Below are positions 17,614 to 27,292 of a DNA stretch of 39,715 bases, piece by piece (the first letter of the stretch is position 1; each line of letters opens with the position of its first letter). Below the pieces are notes generated by a model. That model searched no databases, was not told the DNA's origin, and saw nothing but the letters and a program-made list of their open reading frames with translations. Position numbers and translations under genes: made by a program. The stretch is from CAYPOY01 sp964412395 (lineage in GTDB: Bacteria > Chloroflexota > Anaerolineae > B4-G1): the NCBI GenBank assembly GCA_964412395.1, contig CAYPOY010000004.1:1-39715 (forward strand), written 5' to 3'.

Positions 17614-18630
17614 ATGAAAATTTGGTTCGATCTTTCCAATTCACCACACATCAACCTGTTTGCGGATTTGATGCGGGATTTAATGTATAAACATGAGGTA
17701 ATCATTACTTGCCGGCCATTGGCCAATACTATTGATCTCCTTGATTTGCACAAGTTTAATTATACTGTAGTTGGCAAACATTATGGTGGAAAATTATCCA
17801 ATAAACTTTTCGGTTATCCGGTAAGGGTTTGGCAATTAGTTAAATTCTTAAAGGGACAAAAAATCGATATTGGCATTACGCAAAGCACATTTACTAGTTC
17901 AATTGCCGCCTGGCTGCTTCGTTTCCCATTCATTTACATGAATGATAATGAGCATGCCCTGGGTAATATCCCATCTTTTATTTTTGCCAGCAAAATACTC
18001 ATACCCGAATTCCTTGACCGTAAAAAGATACAGAGGCAATATGCGAAAGATTCAAAAATAATTCAATATCCAGGCGTGAAAGAGGGTATCTACTTATGGA
18101 AAGCAAAGATAAATTATAAAAGTCAGGCTGAAAAAATAATTTATGTCAGACCTGAACCTTGGATTGCCCAATATTACAAAGGAGCATTGAATTTTCTGGA
18201 TGATATGCTGCTTTATTTAAAGGATAAATCAAAAGTAGTTATACTACCAAGGGGAAATGATCAGGCTGTTCATTATGAACAGGAAAAATTCCGGGGCATT
18301 GAAGTGTTGAATAAGCCTTTGAGCATTGAGGAGATTGCATCGCAATGCAGGTTATTTATTGGCGCCGGCGGAACAATGACCAGGGAAATGGCTGTTCTTG
18401 GAGTTCCTACTATATCTGTATATCAGGACGAACTGCTTGATGTAGATCAATACCTCATTGATAAAGGAATGATGATTCATAAACCGGACCTGAATGGTGA
18501 ATTTGCCTATAATTATATGCTAAAATGTGAAAACCATGATCCTAACCATGATTTACTGAAACGTGGTGAGGATAGTTATAATTTAATCAAGGATTTATTA
18601 ATTCATAAACTATCAGCTAAAACAATATGA
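17614..18630 (+). CDS. DUF354 family protein (GT-B/epimerase-like fold)
   Basis: 338 residues that begin MKIWFDLSNSPHINLF, the hallmark of DUF354, and include YMNDNEHALGN at about 109-119 and FIGAGGTMTREMAVLGVPTIS at about 246-266. The C-terminal half resembles the UDP-GlcNAc 2-epimerase/glycosyltransferase nucleotide-sugar site. DUF354 proteins occur in archaeal and bacterial polysaccharide loci; the reaction is not established, with sugar transfer or epimerisation both possible. It is the first gene of a three-gene plus-strand module and overlaps the next gene as ATGA. The orientation is opposite to the surrounding locus. Confidence 0.85.
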   Translation: MKIWFDLSNSPHINLFADLMRDLMYKHEVIITCRPLANTIDLLDLHKFNYTVVGKHYGGKLSNKLFGYPVRVWQLVKFLKGQKIDIGITQSTFTSSIAAWLLRFPFIYMNDNEHALGNIPSFIFASKILIPEFLDRKKIQRQYAKDSKIIQYPGVKEGIYLWKAKINYKSQAEKIIYVRPEPWIAQYYKGALNFLDDMLLYLKDKSKVVILPRGNDQAVHYEQEKFRGIEVLNKPLSIEEIASQCRLFIGAGGTMTREMAVLGVPTISVYQDELLDVDQYLIDKGMMIHKPDLNGEFAYNYMLKCENHDPNHDLLKRGEDSYNLIKDLLIHKLSAKTI

Positions 18631-19637
18631 TAAAAACCGGGATTATTGGTTTAGGGAAAATGGGCCTTTCCCATGCCTCAATCATTAACGCTCATACTGA
18701 TCTCGACCTCGTTGCAGTCTGCGATTCCTCGACGCTGATATTGGAAGCTTTGAAAAAGTATGGTTCGTACACTATTTATACCGATTATGCTAAAATGATC
18801 AATGAAAATGAACTTGAATCACTGTTTGTAGCTACTCCCACAAAATTTCACGCTGAAATGGTGATTTATGCTTTGGAACATAATATCAATGTTTTTTGTG
18901 AGAAGCCATTTAGTTTAACATTAGAACAAGCTCAGAGAATGGTGGAATTGGCTGCGGCAAAAAAGCTGGTAAATCAGGTGGGCTATCATAATCGATTTAT
19001 CGGGACATTTAATTTTCTTAAAAAATTAATAAGCATGGGGACTCTGGGTCAGATATACCATTTTGTGGGCGAGGCCTATGGCCCGGTTGTCGTGAAAAGA
19101 AAAGAAGGAACCTGGAGGTCGGAAAGTTCAGAAGGTGGAGGTTGCCTTTTAGATTACGCCTCTCATGTTATTAACCTGATTGAATTTGTATTAGGCAATA
19201 TCAATGATGTATCAGGGGTGATGCTTAAGAAAGTGTTTTCCAAACGAGTTGAAGATGCTGTATATGCAAATTTGTCATTGGAAAATGGATGTAGCGGTAT
19301 GCTAAGTGTTAACTGGAGTGATGAAACATACAGGAAAATGTCTACTCAACTTACTGTTATTGGTACTGAAGGTAAAATTGTCACTGATGCCCATGAGATG
19401 AAGATTTTTATTAAAAATGAAAATAAAGAACTTGGGCTTGAGAAAGGTTGGAACATGCGGTATATAACAGATCTTACCGAACAGGTTGATTTTTATCTCA
19501 GAGGGGAAGAATATTCTGCACAAGTTGACTATTTTGCCAAGAAAATTAAGAATAAGGATATTAATAATATTAATTCCTTTGCTTCAGCTTTAAATACTGA
19601 CAAAGTAATTGAATTAATAAGGACAAAAGCCAGTTAA
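18627..19637 (+). CDS. Gfo/Idh/MocA family oxidoreductase
   Basis: 336 residues. The N-terminal Rossmann motif GIIGLGKMG lies at about 5-13 and the family's EKP motif (VFCEKPFSL) at about 89-97. The catalytic-domain signature GGGCLLDYASHVI includes D176 and H180. Family members use NAD(P) to oxidise or reduce sugar hydroxyls; in polysaccharide loci they commonly make keto-sugar or amino-sugar nucleotides. Its ATG overlaps the stop of the DUF354 gene by four bases and the next gene starts 14 bases later, so all three are one operon. The sugar it acts on is unknown, but it is the only clear sugar-modifying dehydrogenase in the window. Confidence 0.9.
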   Translation: MIKTGIIGLGKMGLSHASIINAHTDLDLVAVCDSSTLILEALKKYGSYTIYTDYAKMINENELESLFVATPTKFHAEMVIYALEHNINVFCEKPFSLTLEQAQRMVELAAAKKLVNQVGYHNRFIGTFNFLKKLISMGTLGQIYHFVGEAYGPVVVKRKEGTWRSESSEGGGCLLDYASHVINLIEFVLGNINDVSGVMLKKVFSKRVEDAVYANLSLENGCSGMLSVNWSDETYRKMSTQLTVIGTEGKIVTDAHEMKIFIKNENKELGLEKGWNMRYITDLTEQVDFYLRGEEYSAQVDYFAKKIKNKDINNINSFASALNTDKVIELIRTKAS

Positions 19638-19651
19638 AACACAAATATAAT

Positions 19652-20509
19652 ATGGAGAGAATACTATTTGGGGACAATCAATTTTTTGCTGTCAATCATC
19701 TTTCCGATGAAAAAGCAAGAGCTCAATCCATTCAGTTCAGAAAAAACGAAGCCATTATAAAAGTACTTGATACTACAATTGAACTTGGTATTAAGACTTT
19801 TATGTGTACAACACATGACAGGATAGCCGATATTTGTGATCATATCAGAGCATATCCGGATAATTATAAAGGATTTAAAATATATCCTTGTATGCCTTAT
19901 GCCCATAAATATGCCAATGCTGTAACAGAATTGGGCATATTAGGTGCACTTAAAGAATATTTGCCTGGTAATATATTCAGTACCATGGCAAAAGGGGGTA
20001 TCGCTTATGCCCGGAAAGATTTCATTGCCATGATGGAATTGTTGATTGATGCAGAAATGAAAATGTTTAAAGGAATTGATACGCCTGTAATTTTTATTCA
20101 AAATGTATTAACAGACATGATTCTCGGTTTGGGCATGAAAGATATTTTTAAGGCTTATCATAATTATATCATTAAGAAATACAATGCCGAACCTGGCTAT
20201 ATTACTATGAACTTACCATTTTTACTTCATGTTTTGGATGAAGTTGGGATTAAGAATCCAATTATTTGCAGTTCAATTAATAAAATTGGTTTTAGAATGT
20301 CTGGAGGAATTGCACATTATGAAAAGACCATCAGAGAAAGTAAATTCAGGCCAATTGCCATGCAGGTTTTGGCCGCTGGCGCTATAAGGCCTGAACAGGC
20401 ATTTGAATATGTATGCAAGCAAAAAAATATTGAATCCATATTATTTGGATCATCCTCAAGGGAACATATAAAGAGCTCAATTGAAATTATTCAAAAATAT
20501 AGTCAATAA
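19652..20509 (+). CDS. Unassigned TIM-barrel-like protein of sugar module
   Basis: 285 residues, no signal peptide, no membrane segment. The N-terminus ILFGDNQFFAVNHLSDEKAR and the early segment FMCTTHDRIADICDHI are distinctive but belong to no family I can name. The alternating beta/alpha pattern and the ending ESILFGSSSREHIKSSIEII recall the last strand and helix of aldo/keto reductase barrels (phosphate-binding GSS segment). The AKR catalytic Tyr/Lys/His set is not evident. The gene follows the Gfo/Idh/MocA gene by 14 bases, which implies work on the same sugar or on the DUF354 product. It could be an isomerase, aldolase or lyase; the function is open. Confidence 0.6.
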   Translation: MERILFGDNQFFAVNHLSDEKARAQSIQFRKNEAIIKVLDTTIELGIKTFMCTTHDRIADICDHIRAYPDNYKGFKIYPCMPYAHKYANAVTELGILGALKEYLPGNIFSTMAKGGIAYARKDFIAMMELLIDAEMKMFKGIDTPVIFIQNVLTDMILGLGMKDIFKAYHNYIIKKYNAEPGYITMNLPFLLHVLDEVGIKNPIICSSINKIGFRMSGGIAHYEKTIRESKFRPIAMQVLAAGAIRPEQAFEYVCKQKNIESILFGSSSREHIKSSIEIIQKYSQ

Positions 20510-20550
20510 TCGCAATTTCAAGGCAATTACATTTTTATTTCCTATAATAT

Positions 20551-20598
20551 AAAAAATACTATACAGTAAATGATATTATTTCATGAAGAGTATTTTTT
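20551..20598. terminator. Bidirectional terminator-like hairpin between convergent genes
   Basis: The arm AAAAAATACT at 20551-20560 is the exact reverse complement of AGTATTTTTT at 20589-20598, with a 28-base spacer. It sits in the 107-base gap between the plus-strand module and the minus-strand GT2, and has T-runs in both directions. The stem is AT-rich, so its strength is uncertain. Confidence 0.5.
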
Positions 20599-20616
20599 TG
20601 GTTTCTATACTTTCTA

Positions 20617-21537
20617 CTAATATAATTCATCATTTTTTCGGTGGATACCAAACCATCCTAAAAACTTCCATTTAAGATAACTGGCAGTATAGACATAATA
20701 CTTACTGATAATGAATTTGAATGCAATTATACTGGTAGTATGCTTTCGGTTAAATTTCAAGTCGATTTTAATATTTGTATTAGATCCAATCGAAGTCAGA
20801 CTTTCTATAAATTGTTTAAAACTTTTGTTTTTAATGTGGCTTAAGCCAGTAGTGGCTGTGTCGTTCAATAATTTCAGGTTAGGATAAACAACGTTACTAA
20901 AACCGGCTTTTTTGGCACGTAGTGCATAATCCATATCGCCGTAATATTGAGGGAAGTTTTTCTCATCAAAGTAACCGATTTTTGCATTTATTTTACTGTG
21001 AATGAGAATCCCCTGGCCGAAAAACCAGTCTACCTTTATAGGTTTCTGATATTCAGGACTATCTTTTTCCTTTCTTCCAATCAAACTCCTTTTTCCTGTT
21101 CTCGGAGTAAAATATCCGCCCATACCAAATATAATATCAGGCTGTACCCTGTAATATACTTTTGAGCAAATGATTGTATTTCCATCCAAGATTTCAATAA
21201 TTGACTGCAGGTTGTCGAAATAGTTATCGACAGGGAAAATATCATTTTCCCATAATAATACAAAATTGCAATCTAAAACATCGAAAGCGTAATGCAATCC
21301 CAGATTCATACTGCCAGACCACCATAAATTTCCGTTTCCCTGTAAGACAATAACTTCAGGATGTTCTAACCGGATATATTCTGATGTCTTGTCGGTGGAT
21401 CCATCATCGACAACAATCGTAAATACCTGATTCTTTGTGTAAAACAAAGTGTCTCTTTGTTGTTCCAATAGGGTGAGACATTCCCTGGTATATGATAATC
21501 TATTATAAACAGGAATTACAACTGCAATTTTATACAT
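20617..21537 (-). CDS. Glycosyltransferase family 2 (copy B of a duplicated pair)
   Basis: I start at the ATG at 21535-21537 (MYKIAVVIPVYNRLSYT), which overlaps the stop of the upstream polymerase gene by eight bases. The open frame reaches 21627, but that extension lies inside the polymerase gene. The 306-residue product has DDGSTDKTS, GNGNLWWSGSMN, a WENDIF metal region and WFFGQGILIHS, the same layout as copy A at 15989-16909. The first 229 coding bases of the two genes align without gaps, with long identical blocks. It should add one sugar to the repeat unit. The two copies may use different acceptors, since the middle and C-terminal parts differ more. Confidence 0.88.
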   Translation of the reverse strand: MYKIAVVIPVYNRLSYTRECLTLLEQQRDTLFYTKNQVFTIVVDDGSTDKTSEYIRLEHPEVIVLQGNGNLWWSGSMNLGLHYAFDVLDCNFVLLWENDIFPVDNYFDNLQSIIEILDGNTIICSKVYYRVQPDIIFGMGGYFTPRTGKRSLIGRKEKDSPEYQKPIKVDWFFGQGILIHSKINAKIGYFDEKNFPQYYGDMDYALRAKKAGFSNVVYPNLKLLNDTATTGLSHIKNKSFKQFIESLTSIGSNTNIKIDLKFNRKHTTSIIAFKFIISKYYVYTASYLKWKFLGWFGIHRKNDELY

Positions 21538-22747
21538 TATGTGAGATATTATATTGTGATTTATTGTCTTCAACTGAATACTTGTTTGTAAAATGAGATA
21601 CATCAATAATATAGAGTATACATGCAATAAACACTATGAAATCAGAATGATTAAATGAATCACCTGTAATCAGTGATATTATTATGACTATAAACAAATA
21701 TCTTATATAGATAAAATAATCAGGAATTTTAAATCGGATTGATTTAATACAAATGCCCAGAACACCTAATACATATAAGGGCCCATAAATAACAAAGTTG
21801 CCTATTATACCGATATCACCCAAAAATAAACCATTACTCATGATTCGTGTCATCTCCAAACCGTATGCTGAGTCATTATGATACATACCATTTCCTGTAA
21901 AATAGGCCAATGGAGTTTTAAAAAAATCGGTCAAGAAATACTTTACGGCTACAAATCTAACATATGTATCACCCTGGCTTGCGTCTGCTTGTGATTGGAT
22001 AATCAAGGCCTGAAATATATCCTTAAACAGGAATAAAACTATGGCTATACAAACCGTTATTAGAAAACCTATAAAAATCTTTGATTTAACTTTTATACCA
22101 AAAATTATAAACAAGACCAGGACAAAAAGCATAATTGCCATGGTTGCTCTTCCTCCCAGTAATATAAATTTCGAGTAAAAAAGCAGAATTAAGAATAAAT
22201 ATTTAATCTTGTTAGTTCTGAGAAATGCCTGAATAGACATCAAATATGCAATTGCTACATAGTGAGATCCTTCCATATAAACTCTTATTGTACCACGGCC
22301 GGATAAAATGAAAACATTGAAAATAATTTTAGGGTATAGAAAAAATTGTACCAGATACAAAACAAACCCCAGCAATCCAAAGAAAATAAATATCTGCTCA
22401 AGGTCCCTGGGTTTAATTTTTAATTGATGCAACAAAAAGTAAAAAAGATAATAGAACAAGGCTCGTTGAGCAAAAAGTGTATCGCCAAATGATTGATTCC
22501 GGCTGAATTTAGCCATCAACATGCTTGTTACAAATGAGATAAGTATTAATACTACATATGATGTGAAATTGTGCTTACATAAGGTATTTTCAGAATATAC
22601 TATATATATAGCCAGTAAAATGAAAATAAATAATATTCCTGAGATTTGAGCTGCTTTAGCAAGGGGCCCTAAAAAACTTAAACTAAAGAGTGAGGTTGAC
22701 AACAGGATAATTATGATGACATATATGTTTTCAATTCTTCTAATCAT
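21530..22747 (-). CDS. wzy: O-antigen/exopolysaccharide polymerase (Wzy-like)
   Basis: 405 residues, strongly hydrophobic, with roughly ten or eleven membrane segments. These include a first helix VIIIILLSTSLFSLSFLGPL and a central cluster LFLILLFYSKFILLGGRATMAIML. A larger polar loop at about 245-300 (SQADASQGDTYVRFVAV, FTGNGMYHNDSA) is the usual place of the Wzy/WaaL periplasmic loop. Wzy proteins share little sequence, so the call rests on length, topology and position beside a flippase. It would join undecaprenyl-linked repeat units in the periplasm. WaaL-type ligase is the main alternative. A 220-base gap separates it from the flippase gene upstream. Confidence 0.72.
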   Translation of the reverse strand: MIRRIENIYVIIIILLSTSLFSLSFLGPLAKAAQISGILFIFILLAIYIVYSENTLCKHNFTSYVVLILISFVTSMLMAKFSRNQSFGDTLFAQRALFYYLFYFLLHQLKIKPRDLEQIFIFFGLLGFVLYLVQFFLYPKIIFNVFILSGRGTIRVYMEGSHYVAIAYLMSIQAFLRTNKIKYLFLILLFYSKFILLGGRATMAIMLFVLVLFIIFGIKVKSKIFIGFLITVCIAIVLFLFKDIFQALIIQSQADASQGDTYVRFVAVKYFLTDFFKTPLAYFTGNGMYHNDSAYGLEMTRIMSNGLFLGDIGIIGNFVIYGPLYVLGVLGICIKSIRFKIPDYFIYIRYLFIVIIISLITGDSFNHSDFIVFIACILYIIDVSHFTNKYSVEDNKSQYNISHNV

Positions 22748-22967
22748 GAATTTACAAATTATGAAAAGTTATGTAAAAGATACCATATTATTCAATTCAA
22801 CTCATTTTAGGATAAAGAAAATTGAAAATAGTTTTTTTTCAATATGTACATTTATAAGCTTTTTCCACAATCAATTAACAAGTGAAAAAGTATTTTCGAT
22901 CGATTGATTCCTTTATCAATAACCTGGGAATATTTCATTTTCTTTGGATCAGGCAATTGATAGCAGA

Positions 22968-24395
22968 TTAATTTCTTTTTTTTCCTATTTTTTTTATCAA
23001 CTTCCGGAACATGTTGATAATATCTTCCCTTTGATCTATTATAAGATGGATAAAATATAAAGATGTAAATAATATTGTTAGCCAGGTGAGGTTAATCCAG
23101 ATGGAAATAATTAATAACACTGATAAAATAATTTTTGGCAACCAGAATTTAAAAATTATTTTATTCTCAAATCCAAATGCCTTTTTGAAACCATAATATA
23201 TTACCAGGGGAATATCAAAAACAACAGAAGCAATTGCGTAAAAACGAAGTACATGAACCATGGAGAAGAGAGCTCCTGCAGCAATAGCGGCAATAATGAC
23301 AATATTAGTGGGTATACATAATAACATCATCGCCCTTTCTTTGCCTTTCAGGATAAAAATGTTGCCGGTGGTGTTATTCAATGTTTGTACAAGGATTAGA
23401 ATACCTACATAGGGCAAAAGCTCAGCTACCTGTATCCACCTTTCAGACCATAGGATGCGAACAAGAGGCTCAGAGAAGAATATCAGGAGAACACTCACAG
23501 GAAAGTTCATGAGGCTAATAACACCTAATGTATTCATATACTCCTTATTAACATCTCCTCCTTCAATGGATAGTTTCTTAAGGCTGGGATACAATACCTT
23601 GCCAAACAAATTGGACATTACGTTATTGGCAAGGTTTAGCATTTTATATGCCCGGCCATAAATCCCAAGGCTTTGGCTACCAAATACTTTACCAATGATC
23701 AGGTTGTCGGCATTTCCAGCCCAATAATTAAGAATATTAATTGCCATAATATTGCCAATTATGCTTTTTGCTTTTCTGAAACCAACAACCAGGTATTTTC
23801 TTTTCAGGAATTTGAACCTTATACCGGAATGTGCATTATACAATATTATCCGTAATATATTGCCCAATATGCTGGGGATAATAAGCGACCAATAAGAAAA
23901 TTTAAGGAAAGCAAGTATGATCATCAATACAATTTGAGTTACCGTACACATCAACTCAATTTTCCCCAATATATTGAACTTGAGTTCCTTGGACAGAGTA
24001 CCAAAGGGAACACTGATAAATGATCTCAATATAAAGTTTGAGGACATAATTATCGTAGGCAAAACAAGCAATGGATTGTCGTAAAAAAGCGAGATCGGAT
24101 AAGCCAGTAATACCACTATACCTGCAAGCAAAACACCAATTACAATAGAGAGGTAATAAATTGTGGAATGAAAGAGACGGTTGTAATCGCTGCGTATGAT
24201 TATGTATGATAAACCGGCACTTGAAAACTGTTCGATAAAACCAGTAAAGACAGTTATCAGCGCAACAAATCCATATTCTGAAGGTAATAAAAGCCTTGAA
24301 AGAATAATTGTAGCAAGGAAACTGATAAATTGAGTAGAATAACTATAACCACCAAGGACAATGATATTCTTAAACAAATTTTTTCGAAAACTCAT
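22968..24395 (-). CDS. wzx: Polysaccharide flippase (Wzx-like, MOP/PST family)
   Basis: 475 residues with about 12-14 hydrophobic helices. The N-terminus NIIVLGGYSYSTQFISFLAT and the motif LLPSEYGFVALITVFTGF are typical of the PST/MOP exporters. The middle segment YWAGNADNLIIGKVFGSQSLGIYGRAYKM is highly characteristic of the WzxC/colanic-acid-type subgroup. It moves the completed lipid-linked repeat unit across the inner membrane. Its ATG overlaps the stop of the upstream GT2 gene by four bases (ATGA). The C-terminus is rich in Lys and Arg, consistent with a cytoplasmic end. Confidence 0.9.
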   Translation of the reverse strand: MSFRKNLFKNIIVLGGYSYSTQFISFLATIILSRLLLPSEYGFVALITVFTGFIEQFSSAGLSYIIIRSDYNRLFHSTIYYLSIVIGVLLAGIVVLLAYPISLFYDNPLLVLPTIIMSSNFILRSFISVPFGTLSKELKFNILGKIELMCTVTQIVLMIILAFLKFSYWSLIIPSILGNILRIILYNAHSGIRFKFLKRKYLVVGFRKAKSIIGNIMAINILNYWAGNADNLIIGKVFGSQSLGIYGRAYKMLNLANNVMSNLFGKVLYPSLKKLSIEGGDVNKEYMNTLGVISLMNFPVSVLLIFFSEPLVRILWSERWIQVAELLPYVGILILVQTLNNTTGNIFILKGKERAMMLLCIPTNIVIIAAIAAGALFSMVHVLRFYAIASVVFDIPLVIYYGFKKAFGFENKIIFKFWLPKIILSVLLIISIWINLTWLTILFTSLYFIHLIIDQREDIINMFRKLIKKIGKKRN

Positions 24396-25378
24396 GATGG
24401 CAGTTTTTTCTCTGAAGCAAATACTTTAATCAACACTCTTTTTATTCTATCTGCTTGAATTTTTAATACAATTTTGAACATTTCGGGAAACCTGAATCTT
24501 CTCTCAGGTGGGATATGTTGTCGATGCCATTCAAGGCATTTTTTGTCACCAGCCAGCTTTCTCTGAAATAAGAACCAACCGTATTTCACCCGTAATTTCC
24601 TATACTCTGCTTCAAGCATTGGGTTCCCTGATTTATAGGTAAAAAGCGTATTCTCACGGAAGTTCAGGCTGGTGGTATACTTGGCTGATGTTGTTGCAGT
24701 TAATGTATCTTCATGTACTCGGGTGAAACTGAGAACCTGAAAAACAAATGCCAAATCAGCTATGCATAACAGTTTATAAGCCAGCTCAGTATCGAAATGA
24801 AAACTATTATCACTAAAGATCAACGGATAGGTATCTAGTTTTTTTAATGTTTCAATTCTGTACAAAACGGTCGTTTCAGACCCTGTGACTTCGTATTTTT
24901 GCATTAGCATGTCCAATAGAACGTCTTTCCCATTGAAAACAGGCCCTTTATAATAATCGAGTCCCTCACATTGCATTATTCTGTTATCAAGCTTGTAAGA
25001 TGAGCAAAAGCCAGCTTCAGGATGTTTTTCCATAACCTCAACCATCCTTGATAAATATTCAGGGAATATCCAGTCGTCAGCACATAATGCTTTAAAATAC
25101 CTGGCATCTTTTGAAACAGGTTTAACAGTATTATTAAAGTTAATAGTCATGTTAACATGCTCAGAATTGGTAATAACCTTCATTCGGCTATCCTTCGCCT
25201 GGAATTCTTCAGCAATGGCAAGGGAATTGTCAGTGCTTTTATTATTAATTATATGACATTCCCAATTTTGGTATGTTTGATCCAAAACACTCTGCAAACA
25301 TTCAGCCAGGTATTTTTCACCATTATAAACCGGTACGCCAATAGATACGAGAGGATCGGAATTAGAACTATGTTGCAT
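24392..25378 (-). CDS. Glycosyltransferase family 2
   Basis: 328 residues. PLVSIGVPVYNGEKYLAEC at about 9-27 is the standard GT2 nucleotide-binding strand. NNKSTDNS at about 45-52 stands where many GT2 proteins have DDxSTD, so the first acidic motif is replaced by asparagines. A conserved CADDW (DxD position, about 99-103) follows, along with SETTVLYRIE in the acceptor domain. It should add a sugar to the repeat unit. The gene is translationally coupled to the flippase (ATGA). The missing aspartates in the first motif may alter base recognition of the donor but do not rule out activity. Confidence 0.87.
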   Translation of the reverse strand: MQHSSNSDPLVSIGVPVYNGEKYLAECLQSVLDQTYQNWECHIINNKSTDNSLAIAEEFQAKDSRMKVITNSEHVNMTINFNNTVKPVSKDARYFKALCADDWIFPEYLSRMVEVMEKHPEAGFCSSYKLDNRIMQCEGLDYYKGPVFNGKDVLLDMLMQKYEVTGSETTVLYRIETLKKLDTYPLIFSDNSFHFDTELAYKLLCIADLAFVFQVLSFTRVHEDTLTATTSAKYTTSLNFRENTLFTYKSGNPMLEAEYRKLRVKYGWFLFQRKLAGDKKCLEWHRQHIPPERRFRFPEMFKIVLKIQADRIKRVLIKVFASEKKLPS

Positions 25379-25537
25379 TTTATATAATACCTTATAATAT
25401 TGTTTAATTCAAGTATAACAATCCAAAGATAATAACAACATTATCTGTTAAGCGATAATTTACCTGCTGACATTGGATGAATATCGGCGGAATTGTGATT
25501 AGCAAATTAGTTATTGGTTTCATGAACTAACTAAAGA

Positions 25538-27184
25538 TTAATTAATCACGGAAAATTTGCCGATATAGGTATTTGTTTTGTTTACAAAATATAAGTAATA
25601 GAAACCATTTTCAAATCCGCAAAGATCAAGTCTGTAATCGACCTCTCCGGCCGATATAGAAAACTTCTTAATAATTGCCCCTGAAATTGTAATTACTTCT
25701 ACCAAAGTTTCTTCATTGAGTTTGCCTGACTCAATTATAAGATAATTTTGAGCAGGAACAGGATAAATCGTGAATTTAGCAGTTTCAACATCACCCAATG
25801 CACTGTGATTGTCAACATTAATCGTAAACTCCTGATCAGTTCCTATTAATCCGTCGTGAGCTCGGAGAACAACATGATTCTCTCCCTGATTTGATACTCC
25901 AGGGGTCCCGGATAATATTCCGGTTGTCTCTGAAAAAGTAAGCCATGTGGGTTTTGTGACTGCTGATAACGTAACAGAAGTATCATCAACATCGATGTAT
26001 GTCAGGATATAGTAATATGCATTTCCAACAGCAGCTTGAGTATCCGGAGTGGAGGTTATTATTGGTGGATCATCAACAGGTGTTACTGTGAAAACAGCAG
26101 TATCCGTGTCGAATTTTATGTATTTTCCATTTCTCCCCAAGTCAGTTGCAGTAAAAACCACAGTTTGAGAACCGCTCCATTCCGTGTCTATGGGTGTAAC
26201 AAAAAATTGTCGGTTTGAATTTATTGTTATATCCAGATTTGTTGTTCCTAACTGTTCAGCTGTCCATGCAATATTCTCATCAGGATCCTGAATATCACTA
26301 ACATAATCATCCAATAAAATAGTATTTGAGCTTGTTCCTTCGTCAAAGACCTGGTCAGGGATTTCTGTGATGACAGGTGGTGTGTTGTAATTAGCTTCAA
26401 TGGATGAATACCAGAGGGCAGACATCTTGCTATAACCAACTTCATTTGGGTGTACTCCAAATCCATCCTCAGATATATCTACATCATAAGAATATACAAA
26501 ACCGGCATCATTTTCCATATCAACGATTACTAACTTGTCGCCCGATGCAATTCTGTTTTGCAACATTGTTTTTATTCCGTTGTTAAACGCCGTGGTTTGA
26601 AGTGCTGGAGTTCCCCATGGTTTTACCCGGTTGATAATAAGTGCCACAAATACAATCACTTCCTTATTCGATCTTGCTTCATATTCATCAACCAGATCCA
26701 GGATGGCGGAAATTTTCTGGTTGGTAAGGGCAGCCGAGCCTTCATGAGTGATGTCGTTGGTCCCGATGTGTAATAAAATGATATCAGGGTTAAAGACATC
26801 GAGGTATGGACCCGGAGGATTAATCGTTTGCTCACTCACCCATCCATCATCATAATATATTGCCAATCCATCGGTCAATAGGCGTTCTATATATTGATCT
26901 TGTGTGCCACCGAAACCAGCATGTTGACAATCGCTGAAAAAGGCACAACCACTTGACTCGGTACCTAAAAAATCAGTTGTATATCCATGTGAATTTAACA
27001 AAAACTTCAATCCATAACGGTATGCACGTCTTTGATCAACTGTAAGTGAACCATCAGTATATCCACTGGTTATTGAATTTCCAAGAGGCATAATTCTGAT
27101 GGTGTCTTGGCTTAAACCCACAATCGCCGGAATTATCCAAAAAAGAAACAAGATGATGCTATTTCGTGATGATTTATATAACAT
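25538..27184 (-). CDS. Secreted SGNH/GDSL esterase with Ig-like domains and T9SS sorting domain
   Basis: I start at the ATG at 27182-27184, giving 548 residues with a signal peptide of about 25 residues. A TTG eight codons upstream (27206-27208) would lengthen it. The SGNH blocks are IMPLGNSITSGY (Ser about 37, GNS instead of GDS), GFGGTQDQ (Gly), LLHIGTNDI (Asn about 143) and GVHPNEVGYSKM (His about 245). These enzymes deacetylate or de-esterify glycans. Two cadherin/Ig-like domains (about 270-465) follow, including GILSGTPG of the He_PIG type. A T9SS sorting domain begins IYPVPAQNYL. It should act at the cell surface or outside. The sorting domain resembles that of the neighbouring LamG protein. 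Confidence 0.83.
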   Translation of the reverse strand: MLYKSSRNSIILFLFWIIPAIVGLSQDTIRIMPLGNSITSGYTDGSLTVDQRRAYRYGLKFLLNSHGYTTDFLGTESSGCAFFSDCQHAGFGGTQDQYIERLLTDGLAIYYDDGWVSEQTINPPGPYLDVFNPDIILLHIGTNDITHEGSAALTNQKISAILDLVDEYEARSNKEVIVFVALIINRVKPWGTPALQTTAFNNGIKTMLQNRIASGDKLVIVDMENDAGFVYSYDVDISEDGFGVHPNEVGYSKMSALWYSSIEANYNTPPVITEIPDQVFDEGTSSNTILLDDYVSDIQDPDENIAWTAEQLGTTNLDITINSNRQFFVTPIDTEWSGSQTVVFTATDLGRNGKYIKFDTDTAVFTVTPVDDPPIITSTPDTQAAVGNAYYYILTYIDVDDTSVTLSAVTKPTWLTFSETTGILSGTPGVSNQGENHVVLRAHDGLIGTDQEFTINVDNHSALGDVETAKFTIYPVPAQNYLIIESGKLNEETLVEVITISGAIIKKFSISAGEVDYRLDLCGFENGFYYLYFVNKTNTYIGKFSVIN

Positions 27185-27292
27185 AAATATCTTATGAGTT
27201 TGCAACAAAGAAGTTAATATTTAAAATTAATCGGGGATTGACATTCCTGCATCAGTTCCCCGATTAATAATAATCAAATCATATTCAATACT

